Of a DNA stretch of 64,000 nt, positions 21,953 to 31,938 are shown piece after piece; within the stretch, counting starts at the first letter, position 1, and the number at the start of each line of letters is the position of its first letter. Origin of the DNA: Perkinsus olseni (taxonomy: Eukaryota; Perkinsozoa; Perkinsida; Perkinsidae); assembly GCA_013115135.1 (NCBI GenBank), contig JABANP010000080.1:97686-161685 (forward strand). The letters run 5' to 3'. The translations under genes were made by a program, and so were the position numbers. The notes beneath the pieces were generated by a model that saw only the letters and a list, made by a program, of their open reading frames with translations, had not been told where the DNA came from and searched no databases.

Positions 21953-23400
21953 TCATGAGGCGTGGTGAGCAGCTACTTTCGTCGTCCGTGCGTCAGTCTT
22001 CTCACGGAGGAATGCTAAAACCTCTTCAATAGAGATCTCGCCCGAACTGTCTGCATCAATGTACTGAGAATAATGAGGCCTCTCATCAAACCCGGCTAGA
22101 CCACTTCCCCCCACAGCCTGTGTACTACACTGAACGTCTGACGGAGCTCCTCAGCGTTGATGTCCCAATGGTTGAGCTGGAGGTCCCGGCGGATCGCATG
22201 GGTGAACTCGAACATCGGAGAGCTCACCGCCACCGTCCTTATCATACCTATTCAACTGTAATCCCGTGCTCGAGCAAAGGGAGATTCTGTTGGCCAGAAG
22301 ATGTCGCTTGCGGGTATCGAACCCACGACCTTCTGATCACTACTTCTCGAATAGTTCCCTAAGCAACTGTTCCTCCGTAAGCTCTTCCTCCCTATGACCG
22401 GTGTCCAATCCCTGCTGTCGTATCTTCCGGAGGTGCTGCTGGATACCAAGCTTCACGTTCCTCCGAACCCTAGTCCAGCAAGCGTTGTACGCCTCTCGGC
22501 GGGCCCGTCTACTACCTCATCAACTTCGACGCCTTTTTGTTCTCATCAATCGCCTTAGATTCGGAGTCGCCTTTACCGATGAACCCCACCAGCTCCTCTA
22601 CTAGTACCTACCGCTGCCGTTGAACTACTGCAGAGAGCCCTGCAGTCCTACGGCTTCTGGTGCGCGGGTCGATCGGCCAGTGGAATCTAGTCTCGGCCCT
22701 GGTCGCTCGTAATGGGAGGAATCCAGCAGTGCACGGAAGACAAGTTTCGAGTCGTCGTCATTGACGGTGCGAGATGACACAAAAAGGTCCTCCCGAAGGA
22801 TCTGAGAACAGTGGGATTCGAACCAGGATTGACAGGTTCGGAATGTTGAGCTCTCAGTCGTTCCCTGCTCGACTAATGTTCTCTCTACCTGCTGGATGTC
22901 GTTAAACGTGAGTATCCTGTAGCTCTTAGCTTCGCCTCCTCCGTCCAATGTTGGGAACTCTTGCACAAGCTTAGACCTGAACCAGCACCAACTCTCAGCT
23001 TTCCCTCGCTCCAATGACCTCGCACCTGCGTTCCGCGTGCTTCACCAAGACGCTCTCCTCGAGAGGGCTTTTACCTAAGAGAAGGCGAAGCCCATTTCGG
23101 AAGGTGAACCGGGCCTCCGTTCTCTACGGCGCTGCTTATCGTCTCTTCGGGCGACTACCGCCTTTTATCTTCCCGCGGATCCGGAATACTCGACGGAGCT
23201 CTTCTTCAGATAATGGAATCTTCTTCGGCATAGAGTAACCGCCGCATCGTCGCCATGCAGAAAAATTACAAAAAAATGTACCTCGTGGGATTTGTACCTG
23301 GGACCTTCCGAGTGACAGCGCCATTCAATATGCGCTTTCAGGGATTCCCTGGCAGAGCGACTTTGTTCTCTGACGCCCAATACCTTTGCACGTAGTTCTT
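21953..23400 (-). CDS. EF-hand protein of alveolate type
   Basis: Minus-strand exons give a recurring alveolate EF-hand pattern. Near 22.35-22.5 kb: RRNVKLGIQQHLRKIRQQG then TEEQLLRELF; after the 22248-22343 intron: EKYDKDGGGELS, a complete calcium-binding loop start; then EFTHAIRRDLQLNHWDINAE and EELRQTF; and finally, after an intron, YIDADSSGEISIEEVLAFL, a second canonical loop. An upstream exon near 23.2 kb (EELRRVF) suggests more modules, and frames at 22.6-23.0 kb supply linking sequence. Stop at 21953. Oddity: the first loop and its exiting helix are one nucleotide out of frame with each other (near 22230). EF-hand proteins sense calcium; partner unknown. Upstream exons and start not resolved. 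Confidence 0.65.
22248..22343 (-). repeat. Intron with tRNA-like T-arm and B-box
   Basis: GT-AG intron of the EF-hand gene (96 nt). It opens GTAGTGATCAGAAGGTCGTG and contains the exact B-box GGTTCGATACC (minus strand of 22313-22323) in a paired T-arm (GTGGG/CCCGC). Splicing it out restores ELFEKYDKDGGG, so the intron call is strong. Confidence 0.75.
22802..22833 (-). repeat. 32-nt putative intron made of a tRNA T-arm-like segment
   Basis: GTCAATCC...CTCAG on the minus strand, holding the exact B-box GGTTCGAATCC (22814-22824). Removing it links an upstream frame ending HSEP to ILREDLFVSSRTVNDDD. The intron call is moderate because the upstream exon is short. Confidence 0.5.
23200..23312 (-). 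repeat. Putative intron with degenerate tRNA-like T-arm
   Basis: On the minus strand, CGGAAG/GTCCCAGGTACAAATCCC resembles a tRNA from the anticodon stem through the variable loop to the T-arm, with one B-box mismatch (TAC for TTC). It lies between coding-like segments of the EF-hand gene (HIEWRCHSE and ELRRVFR). Confidence 0.45.
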
Positions 23401-23509
23401 CTTAGCCTCGCAAGCGATGAGGAATCTTCAGGTCGGCCATGTGACCTCTCGCAGTGAAAGATCCGCTCAGGTCATCCACTGTTCCCTTCGGTAGTTGTTG
23501 TGGTTGTCC

Positions 23510-26500
23510 ATGCCAGGAGTTGTTGAGGGTGATGATTCTGCTGAGGATGACCATGAAAAGCAACTAGAAGAATTAGTGTCGAGCTTACGAAAGCAGCTCA
23601 CCGACCTGCAGTTGGAGAACGCTCAACTACGATCAGCTATCCGCAGCCAGTCGGTCGTGACTCGAGATTCCACCTCGACCAGTACGGCCACGAGTGCCTC
23701 TACTCCGGCCAGGCCTCTGACCATCAGTATTCGTCTGCGGGTGCACTTCGTTTATGCTTCTCCTATGGTCTTGACCGATAGCCTCGGTACGACTGTTGTG
23801 AAAACCCTACACCAGCTGGGGATCGTACCGGAGTACCTTCAACTTGAGGAGGCCTTCAGGCTGTCGTCTGATGTCCCTATGGACAGTAGGGCTGGAGGAG
23901 GTAGTAGTGGTATTGGCGGGGGAGGCGGGTGGGACACTGAGAGTAGGTACGATACCGTGGATAAGGAGGATATACGGCCAGTGTGCATTAACGGCTGGCA
24001 CGCCTAGCGGTCTTTTGCAGCTGAGGCAGATTCTGTACGAAGAGAAGGCGAGGTAGTATCTTGGGTTGGACCGTGGAAGATACAACTGAGGTCAACTTTC
24101 GGCCATATTCGCATTCTCGGATCCGCAGGCTACCGACCCCGAATAACCCACGGCATCACATACCGATAGTACACCTGTCCATGCACGCTGTTGAGATGGT
24201 GGTAGCTGGGAAGAAAGCTACTCGATGCATCTTGGAGGTACTGTCGCTATTCAGTCCTCCTTCGTCGTCCAGTCTTCCATCTCAGGATGATATCGGGAAG
24301 GCCCATCTGGTAGAAGCTGATGAGCTCGGCAAGCTACTCGGTCTCGACAGCAACAACATGCTTGTCTTCATCAACGCCTGCAGGTCGGGGAACTGAACCG
24401 CGTACAAGTCGACGGCGGAATTGGAGTGGTTCTCAGGTCGCAGTCTGTTGGTGAAGTTTTCGTGTCACATTTTGGCGTTAAACATGTCGTATGCATTGGC
24501 CACGAGGAGGCAATATTGGATGCAGCGGCCACCTTGTTTACTCAAGTAGTATGGCGCGAGGTCTGGCCCACGCGAGGTCCGTGGTTCGAAACCATGTTTT
24601 ACTCGTTCTTCTTCCGAGATTTTCATTGCTCCAGTAGCAGATCTGTCGATTGCATCCATCTGGTTAATCTTATTCGCTCAGGAGTTCTACGCTGCCCTTC
24701 TCTGCCCCACAGTCACCATTCGACACGCGTTCGACCGTGCTAGGCATGCTGTCAAGGTGGGTGGTATCCGCTTCTACGCGACGTCACCGGGTCTGACTCA
24801 GTCCTCGGCCAACCCCAAGATCGCCTCCCAGTACACGCTGTTTCACCTCTTGCCTGAAGATGGTGATCATGACGTGCCAGTATGGGCCACCTTTTCTCCG
24901 AACGGCAGCGCTCCTTCGACCACGGATGCAGCTATGCGATACTACCCTGCTAGCATGCTCACCTCGGATGCCGAGCCGAAGAGGGGGAATCAGGGTAAGA
25001 TTCGCTGGGTTGGGTCGTCTGTGACTAGGTCCGACCTCAGGATACTCTTTCGACCGTAACCTGCGACCTGTGGCTGTCCGATGCATCCCTGCGGAGGCGG
25101 CTGACTCTGATGATGACGATGGTGGTGAAGCGTCTCCCAAGCAACCACAGTTCCAACCCACAGAGAGGCCCTCAGTACCGTTGGGGTCCAGCAACCTAGG
25201 CATTGAGGGTTCTCCGCTTGAATCAGCAGCTCCAGTGGAGGACTTCTTGGGTAGTAAGGGGACGGGGTCTTCAACTAAGCACTTGATAGAAACAGTGCGT
25301 TAGTATGAGGATGTTGTGGAAAAATGAAAGGAGGATTCGGGCTGGGTCCGGTTCAGATCCCCTCGCTGGTGTCATCTAGTTGTGGATGGTCATGCTTCCC
25401 TCAGGTCGCGATATTGATATCGTCCGGTTGTGCTCGATACTTCACACGCCGCGAAATAGGAGGGTGGTCGCCGTGACTGGTCCTGTTGGCTCTGGTAAGA
25501 GGACTTTGGTCACTCAAACAGCGATGTATTACTCGCTACCTGGCGGAAGGTAAGATCCCTGCATACCGGCTTCTGACGGCGTCGAAGGAGGTATTTTTCT
25601 CCACTCCTGAGAGGTCTCTCGGCGTCCTGTGACCGCAGCGATCCTCCGTCTCCTGAGAGCAGCTTGGCAGGTTTTTCTCCGGTGGGGCATGTGTAGTCCT
25701 GCTGCCGAGACTCTGGGTGATGGGCCCGCCCCCCAGCCGAGTATCGAAGAGTAACCGAGGGGCCACTACGGTAGTGCTGTGGTGGGAGGGTCGTTAGTGA
25801 TGTGTCTTTACCTGTAGTCCCCCAAGCTGTACGTGCAAGGCGATGGCGCTGGGGGTGAGAATGATTCCCTCACCGCTCCTGAGGTTGCCGAACGCTTCAT
25901 AAGAGTTGTGATGAAGGAAATTCGAACGACGGTAGTACTGGTCGCGCTCCTTATGTCATAACGACTAGAGTATGAACTTGGAAACCTCATTAAAGGATCC
26001 CTTCCTGGAGGCCGCATGGGAAGTACCAGTTGAGGGGGAGACGTAGTGGCGAGATCAACTCCGGCGCTCTGCTTGAGTGCCGAGAAGAAACCAGCTCGAG
26101 CTTGTCGATTGAGCGCTATCTCTGGTCGAGCAAGCGCGTGAACCAGCCGATTCTGCCGATCGGTAGCCCCTGGAAACTTCAATTCGTTGCTCCTGAGAGG
26201 ACGTAGAGAGCTTGGAGTGACGAATTTGTTGGTTAAGGTCCGGTTACTGAAGGAGTGGTACCCACCGCAGACTCGCAGTACGATGCCTGAAGACTACGAA
26301 GAAGATGAGGAGGAGCTATATGACGAGGAAGTGGCTCCGACCAGTCATGGCGGTCCCCTTACGGGGAGGCGATCGCCCGTTGGTCGAGGGGGGAGTGTCA
26401 GTGATAACGGCAGCACGGTATCAACAACCTCCTCTCCGTCACTCTCTCGTCACTCGAGTGGCACACCAATAGCCCCCGGTCCTCTTCCTCCACTGGCGCC

Positions 26501-27220
26501 CACCAAACGAAGTAAGCACTTCTATGACCAGCGCGATTGAATTCTCCCAGGGGTTATGTGTGTGTGTATTTCGATTTGCTGAAAAGTTGGTATCAGATAT
26601 GACTACGTCTCGGATCAGTACGGAGCTTGAGGATAAGGAGGCCCCTTCTCGACGACTTCACACGGTGCATTCAGCCAGCTCGTTGGCCCAGCCCGAACGT
26701 GCTACGTCTTCTGTCAACCGATCCATATCGTCGGCTCACTATGCCGAGAAGGAGAGCATAGAAGAGTTGGAGATGGAGCTCTTCGGTGCCACAAGCAGTA
26801 ATAGTAGGTCTCGGGCTCGATTCCTGGCGAGGGCGTGGCTTCCTCAGGCGGGATGGCGGCGGGTGGAGGTCTTGGTACTCGGGGTTATAAGGTTTTCCTG
26901 GCGGAGCAGTTCGCGGATGCCTCTGCCCTAGAGCAGTTCCTAAAAGGATATAACGTACTGTCCGCCTCCTGATGCTCTACTCGGTTGCCGCTTTGACGCC
27001 AGGCGCTGACATGCGTGATTTTAGTGGGAGAGACGGGTACATGGATCCGGGTTTTTCGTAGGTTCCACCGATACCAGTTAATAGATTACTGAAGGAGCTG
27101 CGAGAAAATGGAACGCAACTGCAAGACTGGGGTAAAGGGCGCCTGCCGACATTTGGCAGGGACGGTGGGCGTGTGGCAGGTACTGGACGATTGGTACGGG
27201 TAGTGCACGTGGTCCGATGT
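23510..27220 (+). CDS. CHAT (caspase-like) - STAND P-loop ATPase protein
   Basis: Exons 23510-23980, 24021-24052, 24129-24383, 24437-24545, 24682-24994, 25029-25250 and 25405-25549 join in frame through GT-AG introns of 40, 76, 53, 136, 34 and 154 nt. The product has an N-terminal coiled coil (KQLEELVSSLRKQL), then a CHAT-type cysteine-protease fold: the LRQILYEEKAR helix, the His motif IVHLSMHA (His at about 24186), the Cys motif VFINACRSQSVGE (Cys at 24379-24381), and the GVKHVVCIG and EFYAALL elements. A disordered linker leads to PVEDFLGRDIDIVRLCSIL and a Walker A, VTGPVGSGKRTL (25479-25499), as in STAND/NB-ARC ATPases. Later exons (to about 27.1 kb) are acidic, Ser-rich or helical (YKVFLAEQFADASALEQF). 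His-Cys dyad and P-loop are intact. Death- or immunity-like signalling by analogy is inference. The C-terminus is unresolved: the frame runs on into the retrotransposon. Confidence 0.8.
24546..24681 (+). repeat. Intron with tRNA-like segment
   Basis: 136-nt GT-AG intron between FTQ and EFYAALL of the CHAT domain. It starts GTAGTATGGCGCGAG and has the exact B-box GGTTCGAAACC (24583-24593) with a fully paired T-stem (CGTGG/CCATG). Confidence 0.8.
25251..25404 (+). repeat. Intron with degenerate tRNA-like B-box
   Basis: 154-nt GT-AG intron splitting EDFLG/RDIDIVRL of the STAND protein. It opens GTAGTAAGG and holds GGGTCCGGTTCAGATCCCC (B-box variant at 25350-25360). Confidence 0.65.
26804..26847 (+). 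repeat. 44-nt intron resembling a tRNA T-arm
   Basis: GTAGGTCTCGGGCTCGATTCC...CTCAG. Nearly the whole intron is variable-loop plus T-arm-like sequence. Removal joins ATSSN to SGMAAGGGLGTRGYKVF in frame. Confidence 0.6.
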
Positions 27221-27227
27221 ATGATAT

Positions 27228-27248
27228 CCGATGCCATCTTGGCTCAAG
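27228..27248 (+). promoter_or_regulatory. Degenerate spliced-leader copy at retrotransposon 5' edge
   Basis: These 21 bases match the conserved dinoflagellate/perkinsid trans-spliced leader with only small differences. The last 14 bases, CATCTTGGCTCAAG, follow the leader (one T-to-C change from the common dinoflagellate form), and the start CCGATGC differs from CCGTAGC by a TA/AT swap. The swap creates the ATG (27231) that opens ORF1. Leader sequence is recalled knowledge, not searched. Confidence 0.65.
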
Positions 27249-28286
27249 GTTCTCGTCAATCGAATGACTATCGACAACAACTCCGATATTTCGTCCAACA
27301 TCAATCTCCCTCCGACCCAGGAGACCGGCGGCGGCTTCGTGACTGTTATGGAAGCAGTTCTGAATGTCTGTGCTGGCTCGGCCATGGGAGTCAGGAAGGC
27401 CAATGAGGTGAAGACGCTGCTGGACAGAATGCATGCGATGTATACGGGCGCGCAAGAGGATCTGTGTGAGGGTCAGAGAAAGTTAATCAAGGTTATGGAA
27501 GAGCACGGTAGGCTCAGAGAGGAGATTTCGAGGTTAAACAGGTCCGGCATGGCCACGGGTCTGGGGGTGCAGCGTACGGAAATACTGGGAACTGGTGGAA
27601 TGCCCAGCGGGCCTGACAGGGAGGGAACTCTGATCTGGGTGACCGGTGGAGACATCAGAGAAGACAGGAGCACGGAGCATCGCCTCCGTATAGTCGGAAG
27701 AATTGGCTGTAAAGCAGAAGTAGTGGTGCTAGACAGCTTTTTTGCGAAAGATGGCAGGCTAGGGATCAGAGTAGCTGAAGGTGATGTGGGCGGCGCCGTA
27801 CGCGCGGCCGTAGATCTTGGGTATGAAGGGAAGAGCCCCGGATCCTTTGAGCCTGAGTTATTCATAAGGGAAGTCGGCTCGATCAGTGAGCAGACTTTGA
27901 AGGATGCAATAGGCGAAGAATGCACAGCGGTTCACAAAAGGGGCCTCAACGCCTTTGTGAGGGTGAAGAAGCGTGGAGTTGAGCGGCTGCTAAGGGAGGG
28001 CATTAAGGTGGATTGGAGACTTATCAGACCCGAGCTGAAACACAGGAGGAAGATGTGCTATCGGTGCTGTGAACTCGGTAAAAATGCCCATCTCGCCAGC
28101 GACTGCTCAAAAACTCCTGTCTGCTATAAGTGCGGTGCAGAGGGGCACCAGGGACGGGAGTGCCAAGGGGGGCCACAAAAGTGTGCGAACTGCGGAGGCT
28201 CTCATAGAGCGGTCGATCACAAACTCTGCCCAGCAGCATGCAGGCTGCTTGAGCGAGAATTAGGGGGTATAGCGAAACGGTATTAG
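27231..28286 (+). CDS. Retrotransposon ORF1, gag-like zinc-knuckle protein
   Basis: About 351 residues. The N-terminal half is helical and charged, the middle part forms a compact RNA-recognition-like region (VDWRLIRPELKHRRKM before the knuckles), and the C-terminus has three Cys/His knuckles: CYRCCELGKNAHLASDC, CYKCGAEGHQGREC (classical CX2CX4HX4C) and CANCGGSHRAVDHKLC. Such proteins coat element RNA and aid target-primed reverse transcription. The first ATG falls inside the spliced-leader-like sequence; the next in-frame ATG (MTIDNN) is 33 bases later and could be the native start. The stop lies 20 bases before the ORF2 ATG, compatible with termination-reinitiation. Confidence 0.9.
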   Translation: MPSWLKVLVNRMTIDNNSDISSNINLPPTQETGGGFVTVMEAVLNVCAGSAMGVRKANEVKTLLDRMHAMYTGAQEDLCEGQRKLIKVMEEHGRLREEISRLNRSGMATGLGVQRTEILGTGGMPSGPDREGTLIWVTGGDIREDRSTEHRLRIVGRIGCKAEVVVLDSFFAKDGRLGIRVAEGDVGGAVRAAVDLGYEGKSPGSFEPELFIREVGSISEQTLKDAIGEECTAVHKRGLNAFVRVKKRGVERLLREGIKVDWRLIRPELKHRRKMCYRCCELGKNAHLASDCSKTPVCYKCGAEGHQGRECQGGPQKCANCGGSHRAVDHKLCPAACRLLERELGGIAKRY

Positions 28287-28306
28287 CGGAGGGCGATGAG
28301 ACCTCC

Positions 28307-31300
28307 ATGCATGGTACCATTCGCGTTGTACAATTGAATATGGGTAGGAGTAGTGTAGTCTTCAGAGCAGCTGTAGAACATTCGGAAGCGGACGTCATAG
28401 CAATTCAAGAACCGCCTCGCAGAGTAGTTTGTATGCGGATTCTGAGTGATAGCAGTCAATGGAGCTATGTGAGTGTATCGGAGCGGGGCCGAGTTGCTTT
28501 CCTTATAAAGCCTACAGTCAACTACAGAATTGTCAGTCACTGCAGTGACATGCGGGACTGGGTGGCGGTAGATATTCGCTGCTTAGGTGATGTGGAAAGA
28601 AACCTCCGTATAATATCAGGATATTGCCCTTCTGATGGTACGACCACAATGGAGGAGTGCCTCTTGGGAGTTGATGCCCTGGTCAGCCATCGGCGGACAG
28701 TCCTTTGTTGTGACAGTAACGCGTGGAGTGGGGCGTGGGGGCCTCCACGCGATGGGGGGTCGTATCAACGAAGGAGGGGAGTCGTTCTGGAGGACTGGGC
28801 AGAGACGAATGGCCTACACGTGATTAATGACTGCGAGTCCCCCCCCACCTTCCGCAGCCACCGCACTTGTAGTGATGGTTCTATCATCACCTCCCACATT
28901 GATGTTACGATGTGCTCTGTGGATCTCGTGGAACGGGTTGCGGACTGGCAAGTGGACTGGGATGATCCTTCTTCAGCTGTATCCGATCATGCGGCTGTTA
29001 AGGTAGCCATAAGCCTGCGGCTTATTGCTCGTCAGGAACCACCATGGAGAGGTAAGGGTAGGCTGAATGAGGATCGGTTTGTTGAAAGGATATGTAGCGT
29101 TCTCCCACAGTGGCATCCCTCCTGGAAGGACGAATGGGCGGCGACTGTGCGAGGCACAGCTTCAATTTGTGAAGCTATAGCTCAATGCGTGGAGGATTGC
29201 CGATGCAGGTCACGTAAGCCCAAGGCTCCGAGGCCGGTATGGTGGACGCCAGGGATTGGCGATTTGGAACGCAAGGTATCCTGGTTGCGAAAGCGGGTGC
29301 AGAGGACAAACAACTCCACGGAAACAAGGGCGGAACTCCGAGAGGCATCACGGGCTCTGCGACGGGCTAAGAGGGCCAGGGCTAAGGAGCATGCACGCAG
29401 GGAGCTTGCGTCTCTGGAGAGTCCCACTGCAGCGTTTGAATATCATCGGAAGTGGCGTGCCGCTCGTCGACCGGCAATACATCCTTACCTCTCGGCTGAG
29501 GAGCTCGCGAAAGGCCTGTTTCCCATGGAGGAACCTGACTCTTCGGAGCAGGCAGACATGAGGAAGGGAATGGCCGACGTGATAAGAGGGCTAAAGCAGC
29601 TCCCACCTGAGGTTGAACCCGTCTCCAGGGCAGAGCTCCTGGCTAGTGCGAACGAGGTGAGGGCATCATCATGTCCGGGAACAGACTCGGTTCCGGTTAG
29701 CGCAATGCAGCTCACGATAGAGAGGGAGCCTCAGGTGTTCTGTGAGATGTTCACCGCATTCCTTCAACATCGGCAGCTGCCTTGTGATCTTAAGAGTGGC
29801 TACGTTATAACGCTGCCAAAGGGGCATGATAGACCGGCATGGGAGGTGAAGTCATGGAGGCCGATAACTGTACTGACTGCACTCACTCGCGTCTTCGAGC
29901 GACTCGTATATCGGCGAGTTGAACGGCTGATAGAGTTTCCAGACTCCTTTCATGCCTACCTTCCGGGCAAAGGGTGCGATACTGCGGTCGCAAACCTTGA
30001 GAGCGAAATAAGGAAGATCTGGCAGAATGGCTACAGTGCAGGGTGCATCTTCCTCGACATTGAAGGGGCGTTCGACAAGTGCAGTCCTTGGGCGACGCTC
30101 AAGGAGATGAAAGCCCGTGGGCTCCGGGGTGACTACCTTGTTCTACTCTCTGATTATCTGAGTGGCCGACGAGTCTCCCTGCACCATGCAGGAGATGTCT
30201 CCACGATGGAGCTCACGCGGGGGACGGCGCAAGGAGGAGTATTGTCCCCCTGGATATTCAACTGTTTTATGCTGTCCCTGAGCGACGTCCTATCGCCCTG
30301 GGCCTACGTGACGTATGCTGATGATGCCGTGGTGATCTTCCAGTATAAAACCGAGGAAGAGGTACGGGACGCCGCTCGAGCAATCCATGCTGCACTTGAA
30401 AAGTGGTGTGGGTTAGTGAAGGTGAAGCTCTCCTGGCCGAAGACACAGTTGATGTGCTTCCCCAAATGCCGGGTGCACGGAGGTATCGGGTGCCACATCA
30501 ACATGGGTGATCACGTGATTGTGGAGTCGCCAGTACGATGGCTTGGAGTGGCACTAGATCGGAAATTTAGGTGGGGTGCTCATGCGGCAAACATACTCAC
30601 TCAGCTGGAGGGCATATACCACTCTGTAAAAGCGCATGTCCGAAGCTCATGGGGATTGGGCACTGACGTCGCGCTGGTGCTTTTCGAGGCAGTGGCTCGT
30701 GGCTGCCTGCTGCACGCGGTTGGCTGCTGGGGACACGCGGCCCTTCGCGCCAGGATTGCCAAGCAGTTGAGGGCGCTACAGGCTCGGTTCTACCGGAGGG
30801 CTCGGAGATTGAGCGCGCGTACCCCTACCGCCTTTGTGTCACATACAGGAACGGACGGGATACCCTGGGACCTCCTATGCGTATCCCAATGTATAAAACG
30901 TCGGCTGTCCGGGACAGGCTTTCCCGCGGTACCCTCCTTGCATGACGAGCTCCAACGCATAGCTATGGGAGCTCCGGTCGATTCCCCAGTCTCGGCGGTG
31001 AAGGAGCTTAGGCCTCTCACCATCAGTAGCGGCGGAAAGAGCCCTTGCCGAAAGTGGGTATTCTATACTGACGGGGCAGCATCGCGGAATCAAACTGCTG
31101 GATGCGCGGCAGTATTGAAGACGCAGTACGGTGAGTGGAATATGTGGGGCTGGAAATTGCCTGCACATGCAACTCCACTACAGGCGGAGCTCTTGGGAGT
31201 CCTTCGTGCAGTAGAGGCCGGGGGAGAGATGCGACTCGGGGAGATATGTGTCAGCACGGACTGCCAACGGGCAATTGACCTTCTAGTTGGGCTTGCCAAG

Positions 31301-31744
31301 CGGAGGCTCTGTCGTGGAATTGTGGTGCAGTACATCCGGCAGCGCGTACTGGACCTGCGACTGAATGTGGAGTTGCAGTACGTCAGGTCAAAGTCCTGCG
31401 AAGGGAACCGCCGAGCGGACAAGCTAGCGAAACTGCTCTCGCTACACGGGGATGATCCGCCGTTCATCGTACCCATAGATCGCGTGGTGGTCTCAGAGAG
31501 GGTGAGGAAATGCGTTGAGCAGCAGTCGGACACACTTTATGAAAGTGAGGTCAGAAAACTAGGAAGATCTATCAGGGAGTTCGTGCCCACCGCGTCAGCT
31601 CTGAAGATGCTTAGGGGCTGGAAGGCTGCCGAAATCTCTGGGGACTTATTTCAGGACAGAGCCGGCTGCGATACTGCCGAAGCCGAATTGACGGGGGCAG
31701 TGATGAATGTCCGAACTGTGACGCTCAGGTCACGGAGGATGTGA
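28307..31744 (+). CDS. Retrotransposon ORF2: endonuclease, reverse transcriptase, RNase H
   Basis: 1,145 codons open from MHGTIRVVQLNMGRSS. Residues 1-225: exonuclease-endonuclease-phosphatase fold (IAIQEP, SDHAAVKV), which nicks target DNA. Residues about 510-800: reverse transcriptase with WRPITVLTALTRVFERL, FLDIEGAFDK, GTAQGGVLSP and the catalytic YADDAVV. Residues about 915-1060: RNase H with TDGAAS, QAELLGV, STDCQRA and NRRADKLAK carrying the acidic residues. After 31690 the frame changes by one base; the next frame encodes a C-terminal zinc finger (CPNCDAQ... HFLYEC), and a second one-base change precedes a tail ending RMTGRVFRD at 31919. Both breaks lie in short G or C runs. A frameshifted and probably dead copy, or homopolymer miscalls. 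Confidence 0.93.
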   Translation: MHGTIRVVQLNMGRSSVVFRAAVEHSEADVIAIQEPPRRVVCMRILSDSSQWSYVSVSERGRVAFLIKPTVNYRIVSHCSDMRDWVAVDIRCLGDVERNLRIISGYCPSDGTTTMEECLLGVDALVSHRRTVLCCDSNAWSGAWGPPRDGGSYQRRRGVVLEDWAETNGLHVINDCESPPTFRSHRTCSDGSIITSHIDVTMCSVDLVERVADWQVDWDDPSSAVSDHAAVKVAISLRLIARQEPPWRGKGRLNEDRFVERICSVLPQWHPSWKDEWAATVRGTASICEAIAQCVEDCRCRSRKPKAPRPVWWTPGIGDLERKVSWLRKRVQRTNNSTETRAELREASRALRRAKRARAKEHARRELASLESPTAAFEYHRKWRAARRPAIHPYLSAEELAKGLFPMEEPDSSEQADMRKGMADVIRGLKQLPPEVEPVSRAELLASANEVRASSCPGTDSVPVSAMQLTIEREPQVFCEMFTAFLQHRQLPCDLKSGYVITLPKGHDRPAWEVKSWRPITVLTALTRVFERLVYRRVERLIEFPDSFHAYLPGKGCDTAVANLESEIRKIWQNGYSAGCIFLDIEGAFDKCSPWATLKEMKARGLRGDYLVLLSDYLSGRRVSLHHAGDVSTMELTRGTAQGGVLSPWIFNCFMLSLSDVLSPWAYVTYADDAVVIFQYKTEEEVRDAARAIHAALEKWCGLVKVKLSWPKTQLMCFPKCRVHGGIGCHINMGDHVIVESPVRWLGVALDRKFRWGAHAANILTQLEGIYHSVKAHVRSSWGLGTDVALVLFEAVARGCLLHAVGCWGHAALRARIAKQLRALQARFYRRARRLSARTPTAFVSHTGTDGIPWDLLCVSQCIKRRLSGTGFPAVPSLHDELQRIAMGAPVDSPVSAVKELRPLTISSGGKSPCRKWVFYTDGAASRNQTAGCAAVLKTQYGEWNMWGWKLPAHATPLQAELLGVLRAVEAGGEMRLGEICVSTDCQRAIDLLVGLAKRRLCRGIVVQYIRQRVLDLRLNVELQYVRSKSCEGNRRADKLAKLLSLHGDDPPFIVPIDRVVVSERVRKCVEQQSDTLYESEVRKLGRSIREFVPTASALKMLRGWKAAEISGDLFQDRAGCDTAEAELTGAVMNVRTVTLRSRRM

Positions 31745-31938
31745 GACATTTTCTGTACGAGTGCGAGCGATGGAAGAGCCAACGGGAGGCATTAGTTCGA
31801 GAAGTGAACCTGCGAGGGCTAACGTGGCCTCCCCAGGGGAGACTGTCATCAGAAGCCGGGACCTGGCGATGGTACTAGAAGGGTTTCTGCGAATGACTGG
31901 AAGGGTCTTCAGAGACTAATGCTGTATGCCCAACGACG

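Noticed and set aside
24370..24440. An apparent one-base frameshift in the CHAT catalytic region (ACRSG then ELNRVQ).
   Set aside because: A 53-nt GT-AG intron (24384-24436) joins NACR to SQSVGEVFVSHFG in frame and gives a better CHAT match, so no frameshift is needed.
24465..24659. A minus-strand frame across the CHAT intron.
   Set aside because: Overlaps the CHAT exon and the tRNA-like intron on the other strand; no independent support.
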